This document shows positions 1 through 8,233 of a stretch of 39,725 nucleotides of DNA, piece after piece. This stretch comes from Nocardia amamiensis NBRC 102102 (GTDB lineage Bacteria > Actinomycetota > Actinomycetes > Mycobacteriales > Mycobacteriaceae): assembly GCF_001612745.1 (NCBI RefSeq), contig NZ_BDBA01000120.1, forward strand, positions 1-39,725. Direction: 5' to 3'. Position numbers and translations under genes: made by a program. The first letter of the stretch is position 1. Each line of letters starts with the position of its first letter. A model generated the notes under the pieces. The model was not told the DNA's origin and ran no database searches. It saw only the letters and a list, made by a program, of their open reading frames with translations.

Positions 1-199
1 GGGCCGCGAACGGGCAACGCACGGTCTCGCTTCGCTCGAAAGTCTGAGCTGGGCCCATGTGGTCGTGTGGGGTGACAACCGCAGAGCCTGAGTGTTCGCC
101 GTTCATGGCTCACCCTCGGCTCAGGTCAGCAAGCGCAGTCACTCCGCCTGCACACGGCATTCCGCTCCTGTCGTAATCGCACGGAGTCCACGTACGCCC
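1..199. other. Window edge, no gene seen
   Basis: Left flank downstream of the two-component operon. I find no reading frame with plausible protein composition and no clear terminator or RNA gene here. Confidence 0.5.
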
Positions 200-1216
200 T
201 CAGGTCGAGACGGCGATCGCGCCGGTCGCGTCGATCTCGGTGCGGCGGTCCCGGTCCGACGCGGTCGCCAGGACGGTGGCCAGGATGCGGCGGCCGGTCG
301 GGAGGATGCGGACCGTGACCGAGCCCTCGTTCGCGGCGTCCAGCTCGCGGGTGGCCGCGTCGATCACCTGCTGCCGGACCGGGGCCGGGACGCCGGCGAA
401 CCCGCCGTCATCGAGCAGGACCACTTCGACGCCCCGCGAGCGGGCCCCGCGCGCGGCACTGCTGAGCTGGTCGGTGACCAAGTGGGGGGCCCGAAGTCCG
501 TCGCGCAGCTCGGCTTCCAGCAGTCGGCACTGTTCGCGCTCGGAGGCCGTGAGTTCGTCGCCGTCGGCGATACGTTCCAGGATCGGGCGCGCCACCGCGT
601 CCAAGCGGGCAAGCTGCCGGTTGCGTTCCCCGTTCTCCGCGGCCATGGCAGCCTCGGCGGCGGCGCGCATGGTCGCCTCCTCCCGCAGCAGGCGCAGCGA
701 ACGCTGCGTGGGCCGCATGATCGCCGCGAACAGCGACACCCCCGCGACCGTCGCGACCGGCACGATCGAGCCGACGACCACGCCGACCTCCAGCCCAGTG
801 ACGGTACTGGCGACCGCGATCACCACGCCGATGCCGGCGACGCCGAGCCAGGCCGCAGCCATCCGGCGCAGCACCAGCACGGCGAGCACGTACGACGCGG
901 CGAATGCTGTCCAGACTTGCTTCGACCAGCCGTTTTCGACGTCGAACGAGGTCAAGATCGTGGCCACCGGTCCGGCGGCGGCGACGAACGCGGTTGCGGG
1001 CCATGGCAGCGGGTCGACCGGCGACGCCACCACCAAGACGCCGGCCAGCGCCAGCACGACCAGCGCCGCGATGGCCGCGACCAGCGGCGTACCCGAGAAA
1101 TTCCGGACCATGTACAGCACGATGGTCGCCTCCAGGATGCCCAGGAACAGCCAAGCCGCCCGGCCGCGCAGGCCGAGCAGATCGCGCAGCCCGAATTCGG
1201 TGTCCTGCTCAGCCAT
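200..1216 (-). CDS. Membrane protein with degenerate histidine-kinase-like C-terminal half
   Basis: The 338-residue protein has an N-terminal half rich in hydrophobic helices (roughly residues 18-185, about six membrane segments) and a cytoplasmic C-terminal half. The latter contains a coiled stretch (about 185-250) and then a fold-like sequence (VVLLDDGG, VIDAATRELDAA, VTVRILPTG) that resembles a HATPase module without the conserved N-box asparagine or a glycine-rich G-box. No phosphoacceptor His motif is visible. The ATG overlaps the stop of the upstream sensor kinase by 8 bases, with GGGGCGG just upstream, so it is the third gene of a response regulator/kinase/partner operon. I infer a signalling partner or pseudokinase; it could also be a stand-alone membrane protein of unknown role. 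Confidence 0.8.
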   Translation of the reverse strand: MAEQDTEFGLRDLLGLRGRAAWLFLGILEATIVLYMVRNFSGTPLVAAIAALVVLALAGVLVVASPVDPLPWPATAFVAAAGPVATILTSFDVENGWSKQVWTAFAASYVLAVLVLRRMAAAWLGVAGIGVVIAVASTVTGLEVGVVVGSIVPVATVAGVSLFAAIMRPTQRSLRLLREEATMRAAAEAAMAAENGERNRQLARLDAVARPILERIADGDELTASEREQCRLLEAELRDGLRAPHLVTDQLSSAARGARSRGVEVVLLDDGGFAGVPAPVRQQVIDAATRELDAANEGSVTVRILPTGRRILATVLATASDRDRRTEIDATGAIAVST

Positions 1217-2501
1217 TGCCGCCCCACACCAGCGTGACGGTCGTTCCCTCGCCCGGCTGGGACTCCACGAAGCCGGCGCCGCCCGCCAGCTGCCGCATGC
1301 GGCCGAGGATGCTCACCGAGATACCGAGCCGATCGACGGGCACCTCGCTCAGATCGAAACCCGCGCCGTCATCGCGGAACACCACGCGGATACCGCCGGC
1401 GCTGATCGTCACGGTGACGGTGCGCCGGACCTCGCGCCCCGCGACAGTGGCGTGCCGCAGACTGTTGCGCGCGGCCTCGGCGAGCGCGGCGGCGATCGTG
1501 CTCGCGGCCGCGACCGGCAGGTGCAGATCGTCGAATCCGGTCCAGCGCCGCGCCGTGAACCGGATGCCCGGGTTCACCTCGTGCACGGCCGAGCGCAGGA
1601 ATCCGATCGCGGACTGCGCGTCCAGCTGGTCGGGTTCGGTCTCCCCGACCTGGCATTCGTCGAGCTGTTCCAGGGTTCGCTCGGCTTGCCGGCGCAGTAC
1701 CGGCGATTCGGTCCCGGCACGCGAGGCGTCCAGCAGGGTGGACAGCACCGCGTCGTGGATCAGCGCGGCGAAGCGCGCGCGTTCCCGCTCCCTGGCCGCC
1801 GCGCCTGCGACGGCCGCCGCCCGGCTGCTCTCGATCGCCGACTCCCGATCCACCCGGTCGGCCGCGGCCCTGGCATAGATCACACACCACAGGAACAACG
1901 CGCTGAGCCCGGCAGCCCTGGCGAAATCGCCGAGCAGCGCCAGTGCGGTGGTTTCGTGCAGCGCGACCAGGTTCGCCAGCGCACTGAAGGCGGCGCCGAC
2001 GATCAGGTACGCGGCGGCGAACGGCGGACGCAACGCGAGCACGGCCGCCAGGACGCCCAGCGGCAGCATCCGGTACAACCACACCGAGGCCGCGCCTTCG
2101 GCGTCCGGCCCGGCGTACGCGAACGGCACCACGGCCATAGCGGCGAGAAAACTCACCGCCGCCGCACCGGCGACCAACTGAATCGCGCGCCGACCCCGTG
2201 CGATCGAGACCACCGCGAGCACCGGGAACCACCCGAAGGCCAGCACCACCTCGACGATCGTCCAGCCGGCGGACACGAACCGGCTCTGGTCGGCGATCTC
2301 GGGAAGCTCGACAATCGCGGCGATCACCCCGGCGATGCCGATGGTGAGTCCCAGCCTGCGGAGGATGCGATCAGCAGCGGCCTCGGAAGTCTTCTCGCGG
2401 GACAGTGCGGCGACACTGCAGCGCCAACGGCTCGGACGGAGCCGGTCGAGCAGCAGAGAGCGGGAGTGCGACGGGGTGTCCAGCCTGCTGGACACGGTCA
2501 T
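1209..2501 (-). CDS. Two-component sensor histidine kinase, NarL/LuxR-partner (HisKA_3) type
   Basis: This 430-residue sensor has about six membrane helices between residues 50 and 210 and almost no extracellular loop, so it probably senses a membrane-borne or intramembrane signal. A linker leads to the dimerisation/phosphoacceptor helix with the motif ALIHDAVLS (phosphoacceptor H249), then a HATPase domain with N-box EAARNSLRHA (N346) and G-box DDGAGFD (377-383). The ATG at 2501 overlaps the response-regulator stop as ATGA, which fixes the start; the frame stays open further upstream but that part is Arg-rich and overlaps the regulator. It should phosphorylate the regulator encoded immediately upstream. 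The signal is not evident from sequence. Confidence 0.9.
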   Translation of the reverse strand: MTVSSRLDTPSHSRSLLLDRLRPSRWRCSVAALSREKTSEAAADRILRRLGLTIGIAGVIAAIVELPEIADQSRFVSAGWTIVEVVLAFGWFPVLAVVSIARGRRAIQLVAGAAAVSFLAAMAVVPFAYAGPDAEGAASVWLYRMLPLGVLAAVLALRPPFAAAYLIVGAAFSALANLVALHETTALALLGDFARAAGLSALFLWCVIYARAAADRVDRESAIESSRAAAVAGAAARERERARFAALIHDAVLSTLLDASRAGTESPVLRRQAERTLEQLDECQVGETEPDQLDAQSAIGFLRSAVHEVNPGIRFTARRWTGFDDLHLPVAAASTIAAALAEAARNSLRHATVAGREVRRTVTVTISAGGIRVVFRDDGAGFDLSEVPVDRLGISVSILGRMRQLAGGAGFVESQPGEGTTVTLVWGGNG

Positions 2502-3184
2502 CCGCGCGGATGCCGCTCGGGAACCGGGAGCCATCCGTCCTCTACGGCCCGCTTGTACAGGTCGGTCTTGGTCGGCGCCGGGCGACCGGCGTCGGCGTAC
2601 TTCTGGCGAATCCGGCCGAGATAGTCGTTGACCGTCTGCTCGGACAGACCGGTCAACCGCGCGACCCGGGAGGCCTTCTCCCCGGACGCGTACAACGTGA
2701 GCACTTCTTCTTGACGCGGGCTCAGACCCACGTCGGACAGTTGCGGGTCGCCATCGATGGCGGCCGCCCAATCGGTGGTGACCACTTGTTCGCCGGAGGC
2801 CGCACGGCGCACCGCCGCGACGACCGTGGGCACGTCCTCGGATTTACGCACGACGCCGAGCACACCGGCCCGCGCGGCCGAGCGCACCAGGAAGGCATTG
2901 TCCGCGCCGGTGAAGACCAAGACTTCGATGCCGCGCGCACGCAGCGCGCGCACGTTGTCCTCGGGCGAGGACCCGTCGGCCAACCGCAGATCCAGCACCA
3001 CCAGATCCAGTGGTGCGGCACCGTCGGCGGCGGCGAGCAGCTCCGGCACGGTGCCTGCGGTCAGCACCAGATCGAGGTCGGTTTCCGGCGCAAGCATCGC
3101 GGCGAGACCGATCGCGACCGATTCGTGGTCCTCGACCAATCCGATCCGGCGCGGCGCGTTCTCGCCCCCTTCGGCCCACGTCAC
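2498..3184 (-). CDS. NarL/FixJ-family response regulator
   Basis: The 228-residue protein has an N-terminal receiver domain with acidic pair E18/D19, phosphoacceptor D65 (in LVVLDLRL), the conserved Thr in VFTG (about T92) and Lys K114. A LuxR-type helix-turn-helix follows at about 154-200 (LSPRQEEVLTLYASG, LSEQTVNDYLGRIRQKY). The GTG start at 3184 is preceded by GGGAG with 6-nt spacing. It is the first gene of a three-gene operon with its kinase and a second membrane partner, coupled by ATGA and 8-base overlaps. It is expected to bind DNA as a phosphorylated dimer; targets cannot be told from the window. Confidence 0.92.
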   Translation of the reverse strand: MTWAEGGENAPRRIGLVEDHESVAIGLAAMLAPETDLDLVLTAGTVPELLAAADGAAPLDLVVLDLRLADGSSPEDNVRALRARGIEVLVFTGADNAFLVRSAARAGVLGVVRKSEDVPTVVAAVRRAASGEQVVTTDWAAAIDGDPQLSDVGLSPRQEEVLTLYASGEKASRVARLTGLSEQTVNDYLGRIRQKYADAGRPAPTKTDLYKRAVEDGWLPVPERHPRG

Positions 3185-3288
3185 CTGACTCTCCCATCCG
3201 AGCTACTCACATCCCCACCGGAACAACAGCCATGACAGTATGCCGGTCCACGGTGCGGAAAGTCAGACACCAGAAATCGGGGGACGAT

Positions 3289-3741
3289 TCAGGCCATGAG
3301 TCCGGCGGCCAACGTCGCACCGAGTTCCCAGCACCGCTGCAGGTCCTCCTTGTCGGGTGGACCGGACACCGCGACAACGGCGGCGGCCTGCTCCCAGCCC
3401 AGCCCGGTGGTCACGCTGACCACGCCGCGTTCGGCGCCCTCGGTGCCTTCGTTCCCGTGCAGGTACAGGCCGTACGGGCGCCCCCGGGTGGAATCGAGGC
3501 ACGGGTAGTAGAACGTGTCGAACGCGTGCTTGAGCGCACCGCTCATGTATCCCAGATTCGCCGGGCTGCCGAGCAGGTACCCGTCGGCGGCCAGCACGTC
3601 GGACGCGGTGACGGCCAGTGCCGCGCGGCGTACGACCTCCACGCCTTCGATCTCGGGGTCGGTGGCCCCGGAGACGACAGCCTCGAACATCGCCTGCATG
3701 TGCGGGGACGGCGTGTGATGGATGATCAGCAACCGGGCCAC
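3289..3741 (-). CDS. Flavodoxin-like / NAD(P)H-dependent reductase family protein
   Basis: The 150-residue product opens with a flavodoxin-type strand and phosphate loop (LLIIHHTPSPHM) and has the second family signature GYLLGSPANLGYMSGALKHA around residues 55-75, which in this fold contacts the FMN isoalloxazine. It is expected to be a small soluble FMN protein; electron partner unknown. I chose the GTG at 3741 because it starts exactly at the first beta strand; the frame is open further upstream but reads as Arg/Pro-rich noise that would overlap the next gene. The position after the TPR membrane protein and dapB matches, from memory, the M. tuberculosis Rv2771c-Rv2773c order. Confidence 0.82.
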   Translation of the reverse strand: MARLLIIHHTPSPHMQAMFEAVVSGATDPEIEGVEVVRRAALAVTASDVLAADGYLLGSPANLGYMSGALKHAFDTFYYPCLDSTRGRPYGLYLHGNEGTEGAERGVVSVTTGLGWEQAAAVVAVSGPPDKEDLQRCWELGATLAAGLMA

Positions 3742-3766
3742 CCTGCGATGGTATCGGCCGCGGTGG

Positions 3767-4267
3767 TCAGGTGTTGTCGCGCTCGTACCGCTCCAGCGCG
3801 ACCGCGCGGCGCATGGTCTCGCGGGCTCTGGTCCGGTCACCCGCGTAGTCGTAGGCCCGCGCCAAACGGTAGGAGACCCGCCAGTTGTCCGGATCGGCTT
3901 CCCATTCGGCCTTGACCTTCGCGAACAGTTCGTCGGCGGCCGCACGCTCGATGCGGCCGGACGGAAGGCGCGGCAGCTGTTCGGTCTCCAGCTCGAGACC
4001 CTCGTCGCGGATACGCCGCGCCAAGTGCTGATGCGCCAGCGCCGCGCGCACCGTGGCCGCGACGATCCAGACGCCCAGCAGTGGCAGGATCAGCACACCG
4101 ACACCGATGACAATCGCCGCCACGTCACCGGAACCGATCAGGCTGAACGCGATCCGGCCCAGCAGCAAGAAGTAGAAGCCGAGCACCAGCACGAGCGCCG
4201 CGATCAACGCGACGACCTTGACGACCTCCGCGCCGCCCTTCGGCTCGACCGGTTCCGCGCTGCTCAC
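3767..4267 (-). CDS. Membrane protein with C-terminal tetratricopeptide-like repeat
   Basis: The 166-residue protein has two hydrophobic helices (about residues 15-38 and 45-72) followed by a soluble helical tail. The tail ends in a single TPR-like motif, DNWRVSYRLARAYDYAGDRTRARE. The GTG at 4267 has an ideal GAGGAG ribosome-binding site 5 nt upstream; a start about 14 codons earlier is possible but has no such site. It sits between dapB and the flavodoxin gene, all on the minus strand, and corresponds in position to the conserved transmembrane protein Rv2772c of M. tuberculosis (from memory). The function is unknown; a scaffold for protein contacts at the membrane would fit the TPR. Confidence 0.82.
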   Translation of the reverse strand: MSSAEPVEPKGGAEVVKVVALIAALVLVLGFYFLLLGRIAFSLIGSGDVAAIVIGVGVLILPLLGVWIVAATVRAALAHQHLARRIRDEGLELETEQLPRLPSGRIERAAADELFAKVKAEWEADPDNWRVSYRLARAYDYAGDRTRARETMRRAVALERYERDNT

Positions 4268-4388
4268 GACCGCTCCTCGACCGGGCTCGGCGCCATCCCG
4301 AGCAACCACGCCCGATGACCTCGATTCACTCGCCGGCCGGCACGAGCGAGTGCTCGGCCGGGTCCATAATCCACTCGCCTGCGCTCGT

Positions 4389-5135
4389 TCACAGGTCCAG
4401 GAACGGATCGAGTCCGACGGTCAGGCCCGGACGGTTGGCGATTTCACGCACACCGAGCAGTACACCGGGCGCGAAGGACGAGCGATCGATCGAATCGTGC
4501 CGGATGGTGAGCGTCTCCCCCTGGGTGCCGAACAGCACCTCCTGGTGGGCGACGAGACCTGCCAGACGCACCGAGTGCACCCGCACCCCGTCCACGTCGG
4601 CGCCGCGAGCGCCCTCGAGCTCGGTCGTCGTCGCGTCGGGGCTGCCGCCCAGCCCCGCCTTGTCCCTGGCTGCGGCGATCAGTCCCGCGGTGCGGTAGGC
4701 GGTGCCGGACGGCGCGTCCGCCTTGTTCGGGTGGTGCAGCTCGATGACTTCGACCGAGTCGAAGAACCGTGCGGCCTGCTCGGCGAAACGCATGGACAGC
4801 ACCGCGCCGATGGCGAAGTTCGGTGCGATCAGCACGCCGACGTCCGCACGTCCGGCCAGCCAGCCGCGCACCTCCGCCAGGCGGGCCTCGTCGAACCCGG
4901 TGGTGCCGACCACCGCGTGAATACCGTGCTCCACCAGGAACCTCAGGTTCCCCATCACCACGCCGGGATGGGTGAAGTCGACGACCACCTGTGTGCGGGC
5001 GGCAGTGAACAGGTCGAGCGGATCGTCCTTGTCGACTTCCGCGACCAATTCCAGATCATCCGCCGCCGTCACCGCCGCGCAGATCGCCTGTCCGACTTTG
5101 CCACGCGCCCCGAGCACTCCGACCCGAATGGTCAC
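4389..5135 (-). CDS. dapB: 4-hydroxy-tetrahydrodipicolinate reductase
   Basis: DapB reduces 4-hydroxy-tetrahydrodipicolinate with NAD(P)H in the diaminopimelate/lysine pathway, in the cytoplasm. The 248-residue length is normal for the mycobacterial type. The N-terminal Rossmann loop is VGVLGARGKVG (residues 5-15), the DFTHP segment is at 53-57, and the substrate-binding signature ELHHPNKADAPSGTA carries H134, H135 and K138. The GTG at 5135 follows a strong GAGGAGG site, although the frame is open for another 230 codons upstream with implausible composition. It is followed on the same strand by the TPR membrane protein and the flavodoxin-like gene. Confidence 0.96.
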   Translation of the reverse strand: MTIRVGVLGARGKVGQAICAAVTAADDLELVAEVDKDDPLDLFTAARTQVVVDFTHPGVVMGNLRFLVEHGIHAVVGTTGFDEARLAEVRGWLAGRADVGVLIAPNFAIGAVLSMRFAEQAARFFDSVEVIELHHPNKADAPSGTAYRTAGLIAAARDKAGLGGSPDATTTELEGARGADVDGVRVHSVRLAGLVAHQEVLFGTQGETLTIRHDSIDRSSFAPGVLLGVREIANRPGLTVGLDPFLDL

Positions 5136-5164
5136 CGCACCTCCTCGTTCCGCTTCGGTCGATG

Positions 5165-5623
5165 TCAGCCTAGTGTGCGCCGCCGAACGGAATCCGCCCG
5201 CAGCCCCGCGCCGGGCGCCCCCGCCAGGTTCGCCGCCATTCGCTGCAGCATCTGCACGGTTTCGCCGAACTGCTCCTCGGTGATGCCGTCGGCCATCTGC
5301 CGCCTGCGCCGGCCGATCCGGACCCATGTTTCGTCGTGCGTCACTCGTCCCGCCTCGGTCAGCGACAGCACACCCCCGTCGTCGGAAACCAGCCCCTCGT
5401 CGAGGAGGTCGGCCAGTTCGGTTGGCCATTCGGCGTCGTCGGACCAGAAGGTGTCGAGTGCGTCGCGGACGTCGTCGGCGTGCTGCGGCCCCTCCGCCAG
5501 CGAGTGCAGTGCCTGCCAGCGCCTGCGGCCGAGCCCGCCCGCGGCGAGATCCTCGTCGAAACGCTGGTTGATCAACCGGTCGAGTTCCACGAGCCAATAT
5601 CCGATCCCACGCTGGATTGCCAT
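5165..5623 (-). CDS. MarR-type winged-helix transcriptional regulator
   Basis: This 152-residue protein has the MarR layout: an N-terminal dimerisation helix (GYWLVELDRLINQRFDEDLA), a winged helix-turn-helix (about 35-105: RRRWQALHSLAEG, DDVRDAL, ELADLLDEGLVSDDGGVLSLTEAG) and a C-terminal dimer helix. The ATG at 5623 is preferred over the adjacent GTG (5626) because the AAGGAG site lies 5 nt before the ATG and only 2 nt before the GTG. It diverges from a second MarR-like gene at 5698 across a 74-bp region that contains a perfect inverted repeat at 5652-5671. It probably regulates itself and its neighbour; the ligand is unknown. Confidence 0.85.
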   Translation of the reverse strand: MAIQRGIGYWLVELDRLINQRFDEDLAAGGLGRRRWQALHSLAEGPQHADDVRDALDTFWSDDAEWPTELADLLDEGLVSDDGGVLSLTEAGRVTHDETWVRIGRRRRQMADGITEEQFGETVQMLQRMAANLAGAPGAGLRADSVRRRTLG

Positions 5624-5651
5624 CACGGCTCCTTATATGTGTATAGACAAC

Positions 5652-5671
5652 TGCATGTAGTATGACATGCA
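5652..5671. promoter_or_regulatory. MarR-type operator between divergent regulators
   Basis: TGCATGT and ACATGCA form a perfect 7-bp inverted repeat with a 6-nt spacer. It lies in the intergenic region of two divergent MarR-like genes and within a plausible leftward promoter (ATGTCA - 17 nt - TATACA on the minus strand). Site size and symmetry suit a MarR dimer. Which of the two regulators binds is not decided by sequence. Confidence 0.65.
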
Positions 5672-5697
5672 TTGATCGAACGTGGCAGGCTGGGCGA

Positions 5698-6132
5698 ATG
5701 GACGAGCACGACGCGAGCACCGTTGCCGTGGAGGCGGCCATGGTCCGGATCCGGCGCAGGCAGACGCGTGGCGCGCTCGGCGACGGCGCGATTCCCGTCG
5801 CCGTGTTCCGCGTGCTCGACGCCGTCGCCGACGGTGCCGGCGACACGGTCGGCGCACTCGCTCCCGCTCTCGGTGTCGATCAACCGCGCGCGAGTCGCCT
5901 GGTCGCCCAGGCGGTCTCGTCCGGATTGCTGGAACGGGTCGCCGACCAGCGCGACGGACGGCGCGCGGTCCTGCGCCTGACCCCCGCCGGACGCGACGCC
6001 GTCGCCGCCGCCAAGGCCGGGCGTCGTGCCGCCATGGCCGCCGCCATGGCGGGCTGGACCCCGAGCGAGCGCGCCGACTTCGCCCGGCTGCTCGAACGGT
6101 TCGTCGACGCGATGGACCGGGCCGCCGAGTGA
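5698..6132 (+). CDS. MarR-family transcriptional regulator
   Basis: The 144-residue protein contains a typical MarR winged helix: AVFRVLDAVADG, the recognition region VDQPRASRLVAQAVSSGLLERV, the wing DQRDGRRAVLRLTPAG, and a C-terminal dimerisation helix ending FARLLERFVDAMDRA. I chose ATG 5698 (MDEHDAST) because the longer frame from 5662 would start inside the shared operator. It is transcribed away from the other MarR gene and converges on the zinc alcohol dehydrogenase, whose stop lies 22 bp away. Targets and ligand are unknown. Confidence 0.85.
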   Translation: MDEHDASTVAVEAAMVRIRRRQTRGALGDGAIPVAVFRVLDAVADGAGDTVGALAPALGVDQPRASRLVAQAVSSGLLERVADQRDGRRAVLRLTPAGRDAVAAAKAGRRAAMAAAMAGWTPSERADFARLLERFVDAMDRAAE

Positions 6133-6154
6133 ACGGCAGACCGGGCCGGACGTG

Positions 6155-7267
6155 TCAGTCGAAGACGATCACCTGGCGCAGGGCGTGGCCCGCGGCGAGT
6201 TCGTCCATGGCGCGGTTGATGTCGCCGAGGCCCACACGCGCGGACACCAGCCGCTCCACCGGCAGACGTCCCGACCGCCACATGCGGACGTACTCGGGGA
6301 TGTCGCGCGAAGGCACGGCGGAACCGAGATAACTGCCCACGATCGAACGCCCCTGCGCGACCAGGGCCAGCGGCGAAATGCTCGCACGGGCATCGGGTGC
6401 GGGAAGCCCGACGGTGACCGTGGTCCCGCCGGGCGCGGTCGCAGCGACCGCGGTCTCGAAGGCGCGGATATTGCCAGCGGCCTCGACCACGACTTCGGCC
6501 TGCACACCGAGCTCGGCGACCTCGGCCGGGGTGTACACCGCGTGCGCCCCCAATTCCCGTGCGAGACCGAGTTTGTCGGGCACGGTGTCCACCGCGATGA
6601 CCTCATGGCCCTTCGCGGCCAGCGACACCGCGACCAGGACCGCCGCCATACCGACACCGCCGAGACCGACGACCATGATCCGGTCGCCGAGACGCGGCTT
6701 CGCCGAATTCAGCAGAGCGCCGCCGCCGGTCAGCACCGCGCAGCCGAGCACAGCCGCGACCTCGGGGGGCACGTCGTCGTCGACCGGGACCACCGACCTG
6801 CGGTCCACCACCGCATGCGTGGCGAAGGCGGACACGCCCAGGTGATGGTGCACTTCGGCGCCGTCGCGGAGCAACCGCCGTCCTCCGCCGAGCAGTTCAC
6901 CCGCGTTGTTGGCGATGCTGCCGGGCACGCAGGGCGTGCGGCCATCGGTCGCGCAGCCCGCGCATTCGCCGCAGCGGGGCAGGAACGTCATTACGACGCG
7001 CTGCCCGGCCGCGATATCACTGTCGCCGGGACCGACCGACTCGACCCGTCCCGCCGCCTCGTGTCCGAGCAGCATCGGCACCGGCCGCACCCGGTTGCCG
7101 TCCACGACGGACAGGTCGGAATGGCACAGCCCCGCCGCTTCGATCCGGACCAGCAGCTCCCCGGGGCCCGGTTCGCGCAGGTCGAGGTCGCATACCGTGA
7201 TCGGCGTCGATTCGGCGAACGGTGCAGGCGCCGCGATCCGTTCCAGTACCGCGCCACGAATCCTCAT
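6155..7267 (-). CDS. Zinc-dependent alcohol dehydrogenase, MDR superfamily
   Basis: This 370-residue medium-chain dehydrogenase should oxidise an alcohol to an aldehyde or ketone with NAD+. The catalytic zinc ligands are C48 (GLCHSD), H69/E70 (LLGHEAAG) and C176 (LGCAVLTGG). The structural zinc ligands are C99, C102, C105 and C113. The Rossmann loop is GLGGVGM (201-207) and an acidic residue (AVDTVPDK) follows the next strand, favouring NAD over NADP. Overall spacing is that of class III-like ADHs. Substrate cannot be assigned. It converges with the MarR gene at 5698 and diverges from the VOC gene. Confidence 0.92.
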   Translation of the reverse strand: MRIRGAVLERIAAPAPFAESTPITVCDLDLREPGPGELLVRIEAAGLCHSDLSVVDGNRVRPVPMLLGHEAAGRVESVGPGDSDIAAGQRVVMTFLPRCGECAGCATDGRTPCVPGSIANNAGELLGGGRRLLRDGAEVHHHLGVSAFATHAVVDRRSVVPVDDDVPPEVAAVLGCAVLTGGGALLNSAKPRLGDRIMVVGLGGVGMAAVLVAVSLAAKGHEVIAVDTVPDKLGLARELGAHAVYTPAEVAELGVQAEVVVEAAGNIRAFETAVAATAPGGTTVTVGLPAPDARASISPLALVAQGRSIVGSYLGSAVPSRDIPEYVRMWRSGRLPVERLVSARVGLGDINRAMDELAAGHALRQVIVFD

Positions 7268-7416
7268 TCCGCCGAGTTTAGTTCGCAGGGTGGTTCCTCC
7301 GGCACTGGCGGCTTCTGGGATTCGGTGCTATCTTCGCCGATCGTGACGGTGCTCCCGTTGGCCGCCTTGTACCGAGCCCGGGGTCGGGACCGTCACGTCT
7401 CAGAGGAGCAATTCCA

Positions 7417-7806
7417 CTGTCCGTACAGTTCAACCACACCATTGTCGGTTGCCACGACAACCGCGAGTCCGCCGAATTCTGGGCGGATATCCTGGGCTTG
7501 GAAGTCGGAACACCGTGGGGACCGTTCATTCCGGTGTCCCTCGCGGACGGCGTCACCTTCGACTTCGCGAACGTGCCGCCCGATGTCGGCGAAATCCAGC
7601 CCCAGCATTACGCGTTCCTGATCTCCGAGGCCGAGTTCGACGCGGCCTACGCCAAGATCCAGCGCTATCGACTCGATCATTGGGCCGATCCGCGCCGGCA
7701 GCATCCCGGCGAGATCAACCACAACGACGGCGGGCGCGGCGTGTACTTCCTCGACCCCGGCGGTCATTACCTGGAGTTGATCACCGTCCCATACGGCGGC
7801 TTCTGA
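7417..7806 (+). CDS. VOC-superfamily (glyoxalase/bleomycin-resistance fold) protein with apparent CTG start
   Basis: The reading frame SVQFNHTIVGCHDNRESAEFW ... WADILGLEVG ... HYAFLISEAEFD ... GRGVYFLDPGGHYLELITVPYG is a complete single VOC module of about 129 residues. The first metal-type ligand His is in the HTIV strand and the terminal E is in HYLELI. No ATG, GTG or TTG is in frame before the first beta strand; the only codon placed like a start is CTG at 7417, 8 nt after GAGGAG. A TTG at 7498 would remove the first strand and helix. The reaction is unknown; VOC proteins include dioxygenases, isomerases and binding proteins. It is followed by a SnoaL-like gene 16 bp downstream. Confidence 0.85.
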   Translation: MSVQFNHTIVGCHDNRESAEFWADILGLEVGTPWGPFIPVSLADGVTFDFANVPPDVGEIQPQHYAFLISEAEFDAAYAKIQRYRLDHWADPRRQHPGEINHNDGGRGVYFLDPGGHYLELITVPYGGF

Positions 7807-7822
7807 TCTCACTGGACGTACG

Positions 7823-8224
7823 ATGCGGCGCATGGGTGTCGATCTTGTCGGCGTGGTCGAGCGGTTGCATGCCGATCTCGCGACGTGGCTGGGCTCGCAG
7901 GCGCCGGTCGAGGTGTTCGAGCGGTTCGCGGCGGCGCAGCACGAGCGGTTTTCCATGGTGACGACCGGCGGCGACGTGCTGAGCCGCAGCGAGCTGATCG
8001 CCGCGGTGCGCCGAGCCGGGAACTCCGTGCCCGGGATGACCATCGAGGTGTCCGAAGTCGAGGAACTCCTGCGGTCGGAGAGCGTGGCGGTGGTTCGTTT
8101 CCAGGAGACGCACCGAGCGCCAGGAAGCGTGACAGGACGTCGGGTCACCGCGGTGCTGACCATCGATGAGCCAGGCGGAGTGCGCTGGTTGACCGTGCAG
8201 GAAACCGAAGCGCCAGTGGACTGA
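7823..8224 (+). CDS. Small SnoaL/DUF4440-like (NTF2-fold) protein
   Basis: The protein of about 130 residues reads as an NTF2-like fold: an N-terminal helix (VVERLHADLATWLGS), FERFAAAQHERFSMVTTGG, a Ser-rich turn, and strands TIEVSEVEELLRSESVAVVRFQE and RRVTAVLTIDEPGGVRWLTVQETE. This matches DUF4440/SnoaL-like domains in order, but without diagnostic catalytic residues. The start could be 7823 or the ATG at 7832; neither has a good ribosome-binding site. It follows the VOC gene closely and is followed by a hairpin at 8234-8255. The function is unknown. Confidence 0.7.
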   Translation: MRRMGVDLVGVVERLHADLATWLGSQAPVEVFERFAAAQHERFSMVTTGGDVLSRSELIAAVRRAGNSVPGMTIEVSEVEELLRSESVAVVRFQETHRAPGSVTGRRVTAVLTIDEPGGVRWLTVQETEAPVD

Positions 8225-8233
8225 CTGCCTGCT

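Noticed and set aside
240..2624. Long plus-strand open frame opposite the kinase genes
   Set aside because: Arg/Ser/Ala-rich with no domain; a typical high-GC antisense shadow of the clearly recognisable minus-strand sensor kinase and partner.
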